Of a stretch of 64,000 bases of DNA, positions 26,477-35,283 are shown piece after piece. The stretch's first letter is position 1. Every line of letters begins with the position of its first letter. The notes under the pieces were generated by a model. That model searched no databases, was not told where the DNA came from, and was given only the letters and a program-made list of their open reading frames with translations. Origin of the DNA: JAGIBJ01 sp032119595. Its GTDB lineage: Bacteria; Actinomycetota; Thermoleophilia; Solirubrobacterales; Solirubrobacteraceae. The position numbers and the translations under genes are program-made. The DNA lies in assembly GCA_032119595.1 (NCBI GenBank), contig JAUMBQ010000006.1:682001-746000 (forward strand). The letters are read 5' to 3'.

Positions 26477-27743
26477 CGAGCAGAGCGAGCGCGATACCAA
26501 GAGCCAGCATTCCTGGGCTGGTCAGCAGGTAGGGATTGCTCGAGTAGCCGAGAAGCAACGCGACGATCGAGCCGAGACCGGCCAGCGCGAAGGGCTCATC
26601 GATCGTGCGGGCCGCCGCGAACACCGACTTCCAAGCTCGCCGAACTGGGGCGCTCAGCGACACGAAGAAGAGGCCCAGTCCTAGGGGCCCGAGCTGGAAC
26701 AAGAGCTGCAGGTACGACTGCTCGAACGACCAAGGCGTCGTAGGGCTCCGTTTGAATCCCGAAGGCAACCACGCACCGAGGCCACTTCCGATGAACGGGT
26801 GGTCCTGATAGCCACGCCAGAGTTCCGGCCCCTGGTCTAGGCGGGTCGACGCCGAGAGTTCCTTCTCGCCTCCTGTGACCAGCGTGGCTGCCTCGCGGAA
26901 GAGGTGTGGCGCACTTAGGACGAGCAGCGCAACCAAGACTCCGAGTACGGCGAACTGCCGCACCAGCGGCCGGCGAAAGACGGGAGAAATCGGCGTCCCG
27001 AGCGCAATGATCACGATGCAGCCGGCAGTCATTCCCGTCCAGAGCCCGCGGGAATGGGCGATGACGAGGCTCGCCAGGATCAGCACGACCCCGGCGACGG
27101 CGATGAGCGCCGCACCTCGCCGAAGCAACATCACGAGCAGCATGCACATGGCAGGCAGGAAGAGAATCTGGTTCATAAAGAACGCCCGGAACGTTCCCGT
27201 CGCCGGTTCGACCCCGAAGCTGCCACGAAATGGACCGAAGTCCACCGGACCGAGTTCGGCGCCAGCAAAGAAATGCGCGCCGGCAGCGCCGAGTGTGACG
27301 CCGGCCAACAGGACGGCGGGCCCCACGGCGAGCACCACCTTGGCCCTGGAAGCGCTGTTGGCAAACAGATCCATGAGCGGAAGCGCGAAGAGCACGTAGA
27401 CGAAGCGGCTGGATTCCTCGAAGGCATCGCGCAAGCCGTGGGCCTGGGCTGGATCGCCGGCGACCGAGTGCCCTAGCGCGACCAAGAAGCCGAACACGGG
27501 GATCACGACACCAATCCCGACGACTCCCAGCCCTACGAGGCTCGTAACCAGCCAGACTGCGGGCGTCCGGCGGGCACAGAACCAGGCCAGCAAGGCCGCG
27601 ATCGTCAGCATGAACTTCACTGGGACGGGCCCAAGCTTCAGATCGACCGTACTCAGAACGACGTACCAAAACGCGAGGAGAACCAGTGGCCACGGCCACT
27701 TGCCGACCGTTACTGGTGCCGTGCGCTGCGGGGCAAGGGTCAT
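26418..27743 (-). CDS. O-antigen polymerase/ligase family protein (Wzy/WaaL-like)
   Basis: 441 residues from the ATG at 27743, which overlaps the upstream glycosyltransferase stop (ATGA). It has ten to twelve membrane helices. The PF04932-type signatures are the SRGLWTGMTAG segment and the large periplasmic loop ending ELWRGYQDHPFIGSGLGAWL and SFEQSYLQLLFQLGPLGLG, with the conserved Arg and His of the ligase core. It polymerises or ligates lipid-linked repeat units on the outer face of the membrane. It is the last gene of a three-gene operon with two glycosyltransferases. Confidence 0.82.
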   Translation of the reverse strand: MTLAPQRTAPVTVGKWPWPLVLLAFWYVVLSTVDLKLGPVPVKFMLTIAALLAWFCARRTPAVWLVTSLVGLGVVGIGVVIPVFGFLVALGHSVAGDPAQAHGLRDAFEESSRFVYVLFALPLMDLFANSASRAKVVLAVGPAVLLAGVTLGAAGAHFFAGAELGPVDFGPFRGSFGVEPATGTFRAFFMNQILFLPAMCMLLVMLLRRGAALIAVAGVVLILASLVIAHSRGLWTGMTAGCIVIIALGTPISPVFRRPLVRQFAVLGVLVALLVLSAPHLFREAATLVTGGEKELSASTRLDQGPELWRGYQDHPFIGSGLGAWLPSGFKRSPTTPWSFEQSYLQLLFQLGPLGLGLFFVSLSAPVRRAWKSVFAAARTIDEPFALAGLGSIVALLLGYSSNPYLLTSPGMLALGIALALLVTGRRGDEPPLPGDPPQPG

Positions 27744-28747
27744 GCCTCGCGCATCCAGGCACGTTTGCGCGCCAGCGCGGCCTTCAACCCCAGCGGCGGG
27801 TCGAGGTGGATACTGACCCGCTGACCACCACTGGCGCGGCGGATGCTCCTCCACTGACGAAGGACCTCAAGACGACTCCACAGCGGCACGAGCGAGCGTC
27901 GGCGCACCGCGACATACGCGATGTACGCGGCGTCGTAGAGCACCATGCGCGGCGCCCAGCGCAGCAGGTGCGACAACGGCGCGTTCTTGGCAACGAGGCG
28001 CACGCGATTCCGTCCAGCCTGCGCAAACCGACGATCGCTTCCGAAGGCGATGGTGCCGCCGTAGTCGTGGAAGACCACGGCCCCGGGCACGTAGAGGCAG
28101 CGCCAGCCGGCCATCTGCGCTCGCCACGCCAGATCGGAGTCCTCGAGGCCGAAGCGGAAGGACTCGTCGAGCGCACCGAGCGCGTCGAACATGGTGCGGC
28201 GATAGATCGCAGCACCGCCGCACGCCCCGAAGATCTCCGTCGGCTCGGTCTCGCTGGCGGACACCGGGTGACCGATCTGCCGCTCTGAGTTGACGCAGAG
28301 GGCGTCGAGGACGAGCCCGGCCGAGCAGATCTTCGTGGGATCGTGTGAAAAGCGCTGTTGAGCGGCCATATGGCCGATGTCAGGCGACGCGGTCTCCGTC
28401 GCGTCGAGCAACACCTCGAAGATGTGCGGCTCAACCGTGGTGTCGTTGTTCAGCGTGAACAACCATCGGCCCCTGGCGGCCGCCGCGCCTGCGTTGATGG
28501 CGCCGGGGTACCCCTGATTCTCCTCAAGCGCGACCAGGGTGTCGAAGAGCGAAGCGGCGTGTGCCCGCAGGTATTCGGCGGAGTGATCTCCCGAACCATC
28601 GTCGACCACGACGACTTCGACTCGGGACCCGCACTCAAGGCGCGCCCTGGCCACCGAATGCAAACACTCCACGGTGCGCTCCGGGTGCCGGTAGTTCGGG
28701 ATGATCACCGTGAGGCCAGGGGCAGCCGGGAGCGTCGCGTCAGACAA
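27740..28747 (-). CDS. Glycosyltransferase family 2 (rhamnosyltransferase-like)
   Basis: 335 residues from a TTG at 28747 that overlaps the upstream stop by 8 nt; an ATG at 28771 is the alternative. The GT-A motifs are LTVIIPNYRHPERTVE, VVVVDDGSGDHS and WLFTLNNDTTVEP. FGACGGAAIYRR and LDESFRFGLEDSDLAWRAQ form the acceptor and catalytic region of WbbL-like enzymes. Donor unknown, but rhamnose or another deoxyhexose is common in this branch. It is coupled to the O-antigen polymerase gene downstream. Confidence 0.83.
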   Translation of the reverse strand: MSDATLPAAPGLTVIIPNYRHPERTVECLHSVARARLECGSRVEVVVVDDGSGDHSAEYLRAHAASLFDTLVALEENQGYPGAINAGAAAARGRWLFTLNNDTTVEPHIFEVLLDATETASPDIGHMAAQQRFSHDPTKICSAGLVLDALCVNSERQIGHPVSASETEPTEIFGACGGAAIYRRTMFDALGALDESFRFGLEDSDLAWRAQMAGWRCLYVPGAVVFHDYGGTIAFGSDRRFAQAGRNRVRLVAKNAPLSHLLRWAPRMVLYDAAYIAYVAVRRRSLVPLWSRLEVLRQWRSIRRASGGQRVSIHLDPPLGLKAALARKRAWMREA

Positions 28748-29936
28748 GGAGTGCCTCCACGATATCGACATAACGGTCGGTGATGGCTTCTCGCCGAAAG
28801 CGCTGCTCGAACGCCCCACGCGCGGCGGCTGCAGCGGAATCGACCGCACTGCGATCGGCGAGCAGTCGCTCCAGGATCACGGTCAGGGAGGCCGCATCGC
28901 TCGCAAGCCAGCCACAACCGGTCTCGGTGATGAGACGCCCGACATCGGATCCGGGCGCCAGCAGGCCCACCACTGGGCGCCCGGCGGCCAGGAAGGTGAA
29001 GGTCCGCGACGGAATCGCGAGCGCCTCCATGCCCGCAGCGAGCGGGACCACGAGGAGATCACACGCGGCCAGGAACGAGGCGAACGCTTCACCGTGTTGG
29101 TAGGGCACGAAGCCGACCTCGGGCAGCGGTGCGGCGACACGCTCCCAGTGCTCTCGCCGAACGCCGTCTCCAGCCAGGCGGACGGCGATGTCGCTGCGGC
29201 CGAGATTGCGGACGGCATCGAACAGCGCCTCGAGCGGATGCATCACGCCCATATTGCCGGCATAGCCAACCAGGAGCTGGTCGTCGCGCACCCCCAACTC
29301 GCGGCGGCGGACCAGATCGCGGTCACGGACCGCGAGTTCCGGCTCGGCCCAAGGCGTCACCACCCTCAGCGACGCTCGCGGAGCGCCTTTGCGTTCAAGC
29401 GTTTCAGCCATTCCTGCTCCCAAGGTGACGACCACGGCACTGCGACGCAGCACGAGCCGGTGCACCGCGTTGATGGCGCGAACCAACGGACGAGGGATCG
29501 ACACGAACCCGGTGGCCATCACGATCTCGGGGTGAATGTCGGCCACCACGTAGACCATTGGAACCCTGCGCATGCGAGCGATGATGAGCGAAATCAATGG
29601 GAGCACAGGTGGGTTGTCGAAGGTGATGACCACCTCCGGGCGCTGACGCAGTCCCTTAACGAACGAACCGCTGAGGAACCGCAGATAGCCGATGACTCGC
29701 GTCGCCAGTGACTCTCGGCCCTTGGAGCTGCCGACGGAGACGCGACGCACATCCACGCCGTGCTCGGTGGCCCGCGCCGGGGCGGGCGGTGCATCGGCGA
29801 GGTAGCTGGGCTGGCCGACGACGGCGGTCACATCGTGGCCTCGGTCTGCCAGACGAGCCGCGACCGATCCTGCGAGGCGTCCCGTCGCAGCAGTATCCGG
29901 CGGGTAGTACTGGTTGAGGAGGAGGACCGGCGGCAC
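28740..29936 (-). CDS. Glycosyltransferase family 4 (WbuB-like)
   Basis: 398 residues from the GTG at 29936, chosen because a minus-strand AATACT -10 ends 6 nt upstream; an ATG at 29960 is in frame but has no such signal. The GT-B fold starts PPVLLLNQYYPPDTAATGR, typical of the WbuB/WcaI branch, followed by VVITFDNPPVLPLI and YVVADIHPEIVMATG. The C-terminal donor domain has LLVGYAGNMGVMHPLEALFDA and MEALAIPSRTFTFLAAGRP in place of the EX7E. This group often transfers N-acetylated deoxyhexosamines such as L-FucNAc; that is an inference. Confidence 0.82.
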   Translation of the reverse strand: MPPVLLLNQYYPPDTAATGRLAGSVAARLADRGHDVTAVVGQPSYLADAPPAPARATEHGVDVRRVSVGSSKGRESLATRVIGYLRFLSGSFVKGLRQRPEVVITFDNPPVLPLISLIIARMRRVPMVYVVADIHPEIVMATGFVSIPRPLVRAINAVHRLVLRRSAVVVTLGAGMAETLERKGAPRASLRVVTPWAEPELAVRDRDLVRRRELGVRDDQLLVGYAGNMGVMHPLEALFDAVRNLGRSDIAVRLAGDGVRREHWERVAAPLPEVGFVPYQHGEAFASFLAACDLLVVPLAAGMEALAIPSRTFTFLAAGRPVVGLLAPGSDVGRLITETGCGWLASDAASLTVILERLLADRSAVDSAAAAARGAFEQRFRREAITDRYVDIVEALLV

Positions 29937-29942
29937 CCGGTC

Positions 29943-29950
29943 AGTATTCT
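29943..29950. promoter_or_regulatory. Overlapping divergent -10 elements (bidirectional promoter)
   Basis: Plus-strand TATTCT (29945-29950) ends 8 nt before the ATG at 29959. Minus-strand AATACT (29948 down to 29943) ends 6 nt before the GTG at 29936. The two hexamers share 4 bp and only 22 bp separate the two start codons. Confidence 0.5.
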
Positions 29951-29958
29951 CGATCCGC

Positions 29959-30960
29959 ATGCGCGATGAGCCCCGACTGGTGGACGTTGTCGTTCCCACG
30001 TACAACCACGCCGAGATGGTCAGCAATGCTGCGCGTGTCCTGACGGGATCCGCCGTGGCGAGCGTGGTCATCGTGGATGACGTGTCCTCCGACGACACCC
30101 TCGAGCGGCTGCAGGACGCACCAGCGCCGGTGCATGTCCTGGCGCTCGACGAGCACCGTGGGCTCGCCCACGCCATGAACGCGGGATGGCAGAGCGGGAC
30201 GGCGAGGTGGGTGTTGTTCCTCAACGACGATGTCCTCCCGGTGGGAAACGCGATCACCGAACTCGTGCAAGCCGCTGAACTCTTCCCGGCGGCCATCTAC
30301 GCCGGCGGCCTGCTGACGGATCCCGACGGGGGACCAGCGCAAGTGAGCTATCTCCCGCGCACGATTCCGGGCACGGCCGCACTGGTGGCCCGGCTGACCG
30401 GGCTGGAACGGTACTGGCGAACGAACCCCCTCACCGGGGGCCATCTCACCCAGCCGCTCCCGCTCGATCGACCGAGCGTGACGGATCGCCAACCGGCCGG
30501 CGCGTGCCTGCTTGTCCGGCGCGATGTGCTGGAAGCCATCGGCGGGTGGGACGAGGGATTCTGGTTCTGGTACGAAGACGTCGACCTGGTCCGGCGGCTG
30601 CTGGCGCACGGCGCCGGCGTGTTCGTTCCGAGCGCAAAATTCGAGCATCTCGGACGCCACAGCACTCGCGCGTGGCAGCGAGCTGCTCAACACTCGCGGC
30701 TTCTGCCAAGCAGCCTGTACTACGCGAGCAAGCATCTGGGCTTTGCTGGCCGCCTCGTCGTCGGGCTCGCCGTGGCAAGCACGTCGATCCTCCGCGCGAT
30801 CTCGTCGCGAGTCCGCGGCGACGCGGCGTCTGCGGCGACGTATGCCGCGATCGCTCGGCGCGGGTTGCACACGGCGGGTGGTGGTCCCGCGCCAGATCTC
30901 GGTCAGCCGGTTGGGATGGCGCCGCGAACGCGCCCTTCCACGCCGACGTGCGCTGGTTGA
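29959..30960 (+). CDS. Glycosyltransferase family 2
   Basis: 333 residues, ATG at 29959 set by the leaderless -10. The motifs are VDVVVPTYNHAEMV, SVVIVDDVSSDDTLE and RWVLFLNDDVLPVGN. QPAGACLLVRRDVLEAIGG followed by DEGFWFWYEDVDLVRRL is the acceptor and catalytic-base region. C-terminal hydrophobic residues (LVVGLAVASTSILRA) may form an amphipathic membrane anchor. It is transcribed alone, divergent from a GT4 gene and convergent with a flippase gene. Confidence 0.83.
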   Translation: MRDEPRLVDVVVPTYNHAEMVSNAARVLTGSAVASVVIVDDVSSDDTLERLQDAPAPVHVLALDEHRGLAHAMNAGWQSGTARWVLFLNDDVLPVGNAITELVQAAELFPAAIYAGGLLTDPDGGPAQVSYLPRTIPGTAALVARLTGLERYWRTNPLTGGHLTQPLPLDRPSVTDRQPAGACLLVRRDVLEAIGGWDEGFWFWYEDVDLVRRLLAHGAGVFVPSAKFEHLGRHSTRAWQRAAQHSRLLPSSLYYASKHLGFAGRLVVGLAVASTSILRAISSRVRGDAASAATYAAIARRGLHTAGGGPAPDLGQPVGMAPRTRPSTPTCAG

Positions 30961-30978
30961 CGCGCCGCTCCCGTCCTC

Positions 30979-32331
30979 TCAACGGCTGGCTCGATAGCCA
31001 CGAAGCAGGCGCCAGATCGGCGCGATGATTGAGGCATCGAAGCCCAGGAGCTGGCGTGCGCGGACGGCGAACATCGCGTTCCACACCACCACCGTGATCA
31101 GCCACGACCACGCGGCACCCTGAAGCCCGAGCAGCGGAACCAGCACCAGGTTGCAGGCCACGTTGATCACCACGGCCACCGAGGTGAGACGAGCCGCCGG
31201 GCGCCCGTGACCCGTCATTGAGAGCAGAACGCCATTCGGACCGGCCGCAGCGCTGAGGACGCTGCTGAGCGCCAAGATCCAGAGGATCTCCGTGCCGCGC
31301 TCAAACTCCGGACCGAACAGCCCGAGCACGGGCTCGCCAGACAGGACGACCAGCGCAGCAACGGCAAAGGTCGCGAACAGGCCGATTGACGTGATGCGAC
31401 CGATCCGCGGCACGAGCTGCTCGCGTTCCCCGGTGGCCCAGAGCCGCGCGACGAGCGGCGACATCGCGGCGCCCAGACCGAACTCGACGAGTCCAGCGAC
31501 CGCGGCTAGGCGGCTCACCACCTCGTAAATGCCCGCCTGTTCGGTCGTGGCGAGCAGACCGAGCAGAACCACATCGGCCTGCACCAGCAAGATCGCGCCG
31601 ATACTCACCCACCACAGCGGTGCCGCTTCCGCTAGCCAAACACGGGATCGCGTCGTGGGCGCCGCGTCGCGCGTCGCCGAGGTGACGCGTCGCAACGCCA
31701 CGCTCCCCACCGCGAAGGTGATGACGGCCGCGCCCAGATGCAGCCCCATCGCGTCGGCAGAGTCCAGCGAATCCGATCCGGTCATCCCGACGGCGATCAC
31801 CGCCATACCGAGGAGTGCTGGCCGCAGGATGTCGTCCGGGAGGCGTCCGGTGGCCACCCAACCGTGGGCTTGGAGGGCCGCCTGCCGCACGAGGTTGAGC
31901 GCAAGCACTGGGACGAGGGCAGCGCCGACCAAGAACACTCGGCGCTGCGGGTCGTCACCGCTGAGGGCCAGATACCCGATCCCGCCGGCCACGGCGGCGA
32001 GCGTCAGCGCCGCAAACGCCACGAGCTGGTGACTGCGCACCAACAGTCCACGGACCAGCTCGCGGTCGTCGTGGGCCAAGTAGTCGCTCAGGTGACGGAC
32101 CAGGAGCCGATCGAAGCCCATGATGGCGATGAGCGCCAGAATGTTCACCCACGCAAACGCCCAGACGTACCGCCCGTAGTCCGCACTGCCTAGCGCGCGG
32201 GCCAGGAGTGCCGCCGTGACCGCTGCCAAGGCCATTCCGCAGCCGCGGACGAGCAGGGTTCCGGCACTTCCGACCGCCAATTGACGGCCAATGCCGGCGC
32301 CGCGCACGGACCTGAGATCGGGGAGTTTCAT
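30979..32331 (-). CDS. Polysaccharide flippase (Wzx-like, MOP superfamily)
   Basis: 450 residues from the ATG at 32331; a longer frame to 32412 adds an Arg-rich stretch with no support. The first helices (LLVRGCGMALAAVTAALLARALG followed by DYGRYVWAFAWVNILALIA) are the classic Wzx/RfbX/TuaB start. There are about fourteen membrane segments in all, with conserved GGIGYLAL and LLLVQADVVLLGLLATTEQAGIY patterns. It should translocate lipid-linked oligosaccharide. A minus-strand TAGGCT at 32363-32368 could be its -10 with a short leader. Confidence 0.83.
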   Translation of the reverse strand: MKLPDLRSVRGAGIGRQLAVGSAGTLLVRGCGMALAAVTAALLARALGSADYGRYVWAFAWVNILALIAIMGFDRLLVRHLSDYLAHDDRELVRGLLVRSHQLVAFAALTLAAVAGGIGYLALSGDDPQRRVFLVGAALVPVLALNLVRQAALQAHGWVATGRLPDDILRPALLGMAVIAVGMTGSDSLDSADAMGLHLGAAVITFAVGSVALRRVTSATRDAAPTTRSRVWLAEAAPLWWVSIGAILLVQADVVLLGLLATTEQAGIYEVVSRLAAVAGLVEFGLGAAMSPLVARLWATGEREQLVPRIGRITSIGLFATFAVAALVVLSGEPVLGLFGPEFERGTEILWILALSSVLSAAAGPNGVLLSMTGHGRPAARLTSVAVVINVACNLVLVPLLGLQGAAWSWLITVVVWNAMFAVRARQLLGFDASIIAPIWRLLRGYRASR

Positions 32332-32457
32332 CGCGGGTCTGACCGCGAGCGCAGCCTGGGGCAGCCTAGCGCTGAGCCCCGTGGAGACCCGGCGACGCGC
32401 CATCCGTCCCAACGGTGTGGTCGGCGAAGATCAGGGCCCTTACGCGTGCAGGCGCTC

Positions 32458-32463
32458 TACGCT
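32458..32463 (+). promoter_or_regulatory. -10 element TACGCT, leaderless spacing
   Basis: TACGCT ends 6 nt before the ATG at 32470 and rules out the longer open frame that reaches back to 32281. Confidence 0.5.
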
Positions 32464-32469
32464 GGTCGC

Positions 32470-34239
32470 ATGACCCAAGCGACGAGTGCCCAAATTCAGT
32501 CGCTCGTCTCGACGTATTTGGGTGACTCGTTCGATCGGGACGCCGACACCGGGGTCTGGTCGTCCCCGCTGGTGCCCAAGATCGACTACCCCAGCGACGC
32601 GTTTGCTCGCGACGAGCTCGGTCAGATCCTGACCGAAGCGACCGATCTGTCCTCGACGTCCGCGGAACTCGATCGCCAGGGACGCCGCTGGCCGGCCAGC
32701 TATTACCTCAGCCCCCATCGCACCAACCTCCTTCGGCCGTTTGTCTGGTCGTCCGCGAGTGTCGTGCTCGAGGTGGGCGCGGGCTGCGGAACGATCACGC
32801 GCTTCCTTGGCGAGGAGTTCGAGTTTGTCCTCGCCGTCGAGGGCGATCCGGTCCGCGCCGCCGCAGCAGCCGCTCGCGTCCGAGACCTCGACAACGTCGT
32901 CGTGGTGTGCGCGTCCTACGACCAGCTCACCTTTCTCGCGGACTTCGACTATGTGTTCTGCATCGGTGTCCTTGAGTACGCACCGCTCTACAACCAGTCA
33001 GCCAACCCGTTCGAGGCCGTGACTCGCGGGTTCAACGACCATCTCAAGACCGACGGCGCCCTCGTCGTTGCGATCGAGAACCAGCTCGGACTCAAGTACT
33101 TCGCTGGCGCCGCGGAAGATCACTCCGGTATTCGCTTCGACGGAATCGAGGGGTACCGGCGTTCGGCGGGACGGTCCGCGCGGACCCTCGGGCGCGCCGA
33201 GCTTGACGAGCTGTTGGAAACGTCCGGCTTCGGAAAGCGCCGCTTCTTCTTCCCGTTTCCCGACTACAAGTTCGTCAACAGCGTCGTCGCCGATGTCCCA
33301 AGCAGTGCGGCGTCCCGCCTTTCAGGCCTGATCGGGTCGGAACCGGCGGGCGACTACCTCAACGGGACCGCAGGCTTGGTGTTCGACACGACCGCGACCT
33401 GGGAGCAGGCACTGAAGAACGGGCTTCTTGGCAATCTTGCCAACTCATTCCTCGTCGTCGCCGAAAAGCAGGAGCAGGCGGACCACCGCGTCGCGGCACA
33501 TTGGGACGCGGTGACGTTCAACATGACGCCGCGATCCAAGGCCTATTGGACGCGTACCGAGTTCGTGGGGCTAGACACCGGCAGCGGTGAAGTGCGGCGC
33601 AGTCGCATGGCCCCCGAACTCCCGACCGACCCGCGCCTCTCGATGCTCTCTTCGTACCGGGAGCCGTGGCACCACGAAGAGACGCTAGCCGCGGAGGTCG
33701 AGCGGACGCTTCATGTCCGCGGAGTCACGACCGAGCACATCGCCGAATCCCTCCGTCCGTGGGCGCGCTGGCTCCGCGAACAAGCCGCCGACGACCTCGT
33801 GCCCGGAACCTTGTTCGATGCCATTCCCCGCAACCTGACGACGTTTGGAGGGACCCCGCACCTGTTCGACCGCGAACTTGCCCTGACCGAACCGATCGCG
33901 CTCGACCTCATGGTGCTGCGCGGGATCCATTACAGCCTCGCCGATCCCCTGCGCACACCCCGGCTTGCAGCCGCATTCAAATTCCGCGGCGTCGGACTGG
34001 TTTCGTTGCAGATCGCACGCGACCTGGGCTGGACCAGCATGTCCTTGAGGGACCTGCGGCAGCTGGTTCAGCTCGAGCACACGGTGCAGTGCGCCCTCGG
34101 AGCCCCGGGGCGTGGCCGGTTCTGGCGTTCTGCGCGCATGCTCCTCATCGGTACGCCCGCCGATTTCGCGATGCAGATCGCGCTCAGCACGCGGCGGCGG
34201 CTGCGTGGAGGGAAGCGCCTGCTCCGGCGTTGCCTCTGA
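32470..34239 (+). CDS. SAM-dependent methyltransferase with C-terminal kinase-like domain
   Basis: 589 residues. The class I methyltransferase domain lies at about 90-290: ASVVLEVGAGCGTITRFLG, the acidic VLAVEGDP, and YVFCIGVLEYAPLYNQ in the motif IV position. The C-terminal third contains GTLFDAIPRNLTTFGG then PHLFDRELALTEPIALD. The spacing resembles the HxDxxPxN and DFE motifs of aminoglycoside-phosphotransferase-like kinases, with the first catalytic residues altered. It may be a bifunctional enzyme or a pseudokinase scaffold. The substrate is probably a glycan terminus, since methylation plus a kinase-like domain recalls chain-length terminators such as WbdD; that is inference. Confidence 0.68.
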   Translation: MTQATSAQIQSLVSTYLGDSFDRDADTGVWSSPLVPKIDYPSDAFARDELGQILTEATDLSSTSAELDRQGRRWPASYYLSPHRTNLLRPFVWSSASVVLEVGAGCGTITRFLGEEFEFVLAVEGDPVRAAAAAARVRDLDNVVVVCASYDQLTFLADFDYVFCIGVLEYAPLYNQSANPFEAVTRGFNDHLKTDGALVVAIENQLGLKYFAGAAEDHSGIRFDGIEGYRRSAGRSARTLGRAELDELLETSGFGKRRFFFPFPDYKFVNSVVADVPSSAASRLSGLIGSEPAGDYLNGTAGLVFDTTATWEQALKNGLLGNLANSFLVVAEKQEQADHRVAAHWDAVTFNMTPRSKAYWTRTEFVGLDTGSGEVRRSRMAPELPTDPRLSMLSSYREPWHHEETLAAEVERTLHVRGVTTEHIAESLRPWARWLREQAADDLVPGTLFDAIPRNLTTFGGTPHLFDRELALTEPIALDLMVLRGIHYSLADPLRTPRLAAAFKFRGVGLVSLQIARDLGWTSMSLRDLRQLVQLEHTVQCALGAPGRGRFWRSARMLLIGTPADFAMQIALSTRRRLRGGKRLLRRCL

Positions 34240-34292
34240 TCGCATCGCGCTACGGACTGACTGGCGGCGAGCCGCCCCGCTGATCGATACGG

Positions 34293-34298
34293 CATGAT
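34293..34298 (+). promoter_or_regulatory. -10 element CATGAT, leaderless spacing
   Basis: CATGAT ends 7 nt before the ATG at 34306. This favours 34306 over the ATG at 34294 that lies inside the hexamer. Confidence 0.45.
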
Positions 34299-34305
34299 CC
34301 CCACA

Positions 34306-35277
34306 ATGCGTGCCCTCATCACCGGCGGTGCCGGATTCATCGGCTCGCACCTCGCCGATGCCCTCCTCGAGCGCGGTCATAGCGTCCATCTGCTCGACGA
34401 TCTATCGACGGGCGCCATCGAGAACATCCGCCACATCCGCGATCACCCGAAGCTCGGCCTCACTATCGACTCGGCGACCAACACCGCCGTCGTGGCGGAA
34501 CTCGTCGACGAAGCCGATGTGGTCTTCCATCTTGCCGCCGCGGTGGGCGTGGAACTGATCGTCGAGTCGCCCGTTCGCACCATCGAGACGAACGTTCACT
34601 GCACCGAGGTCGTCCTCGCGCAAGCCGCCAAGAAGCGCAAGCCGGTGCTGATCGCCTCTACGTCCGAGGTCTACGGGAAGTCCACCCAGCTGCCGTTCCA
34701 CGAGGACGGCGACCTCGTGATGGGCGCGACCACCAAGGGCCGTTGGGCCTACGCGTGTTCCAAGGCCATCGACGAGTTCCTCGCCGTCGCCTACTGGCAA
34801 GAGCGGAAGCTGCCGACCGTCGTGGTCCGCCTGTTCAACACCGTCGGTCCGCGCCAGACCGGCCAGTACGGCATGGTCGTTCCGCGCTTCGTGCGCAGCG
34901 CACTTGCCGGTCGCGACATCCAGGTCTACGGCGACGGTGAGCAGTCCCGGTGCTTCGGTCACGTCAGCGATGCCGTCGGCGCGCTGATCGGCCTGATGGA
35001 GACGGATCGGCACTACGGCGAGGTCTTCAACGTCGGCTCCACCGAGGAGATCACGATCCGCGGGCTCGCCGAGCGGGTGATCGAGGCGACAGGATCGGCC
35101 TCGAAGATCGTGGCGGTGCCGTACGACGTGGCCTACGCCAAGGGCTTCGAAGACATGCACCGCCGCATCCCGGACACCTCGAAGATCGAGGCCGCGCTGG
35201 GCTGGAAAGCTCAGAACTCCCTCGACGAGATCCTCCGGGACGTCATCGCGTTCGAGAAGACCCGCGACCTCGGCTGA
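34306..35277 (+). CDS. NAD-dependent epimerase/dehydratase (extended SDR)
   Basis: 323 residues. The NAD-binding motif ALITGGAGFIGSHLADAL, the VVFHLAAAVGVELIVESP segment, ASTSEVYGKS and the active-site YACSK (Tyr about 149, Lys about 153) define an extended SDR acting on a nucleotide sugar. LFNTVGPRQTGQYGMVVPRF is common in UDP-glucuronate decarboxylases and UDP-glucose epimerases. The substrate is not settled by sequence; UDP-GlcA to UDP-Xyl is one possibility, given the UDP-sugar dehydrogenase at 20010. It lies 6 nt upstream of the fused WecA-Wzy gene and is probably co-transcribed with it. Confidence 0.85.
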   Translation: MRALITGGAGFIGSHLADALLERGHSVHLLDDLSTGAIENIRHIRDHPKLGLTIDSATNTAVVAELVDEADVVFHLAAAVGVELIVESPVRTIETNVHCTEVVLAQAAKKRKPVLIASTSEVYGKSTQLPFHEDGDLVMGATTKGRWAYACSKAIDEFLAVAYWQERKLPTVVVRLFNTVGPRQTGQYGMVVPRFVRSALAGRDIQVYGDGEQSRCFGHVSDAVGALIGLMETDRHYGEVFNVGSTEEITIRGLAERVIEATGSASKIVAVPYDVAYAKGFEDMHRRIPDTSKIEAALGWKAQNSLDEILRDVIAFEKTRDLG

Positions 35278-35283
35278 GTCCGG

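Noticed and set aside
29956..29961. Overlapping divergent start codons in GCATGC
   Set aside because: The minus-strand ATG at 29960 has no -10 at leaderless distance, while the GTG at 29936 does, so the shared start was dropped.
34294..34296. ATG at 34294 as start of the epimerase gene
   Set aside because: It lies inside the CATGAT -10, and the Rossmann motif begins right after the ATG at 34306.
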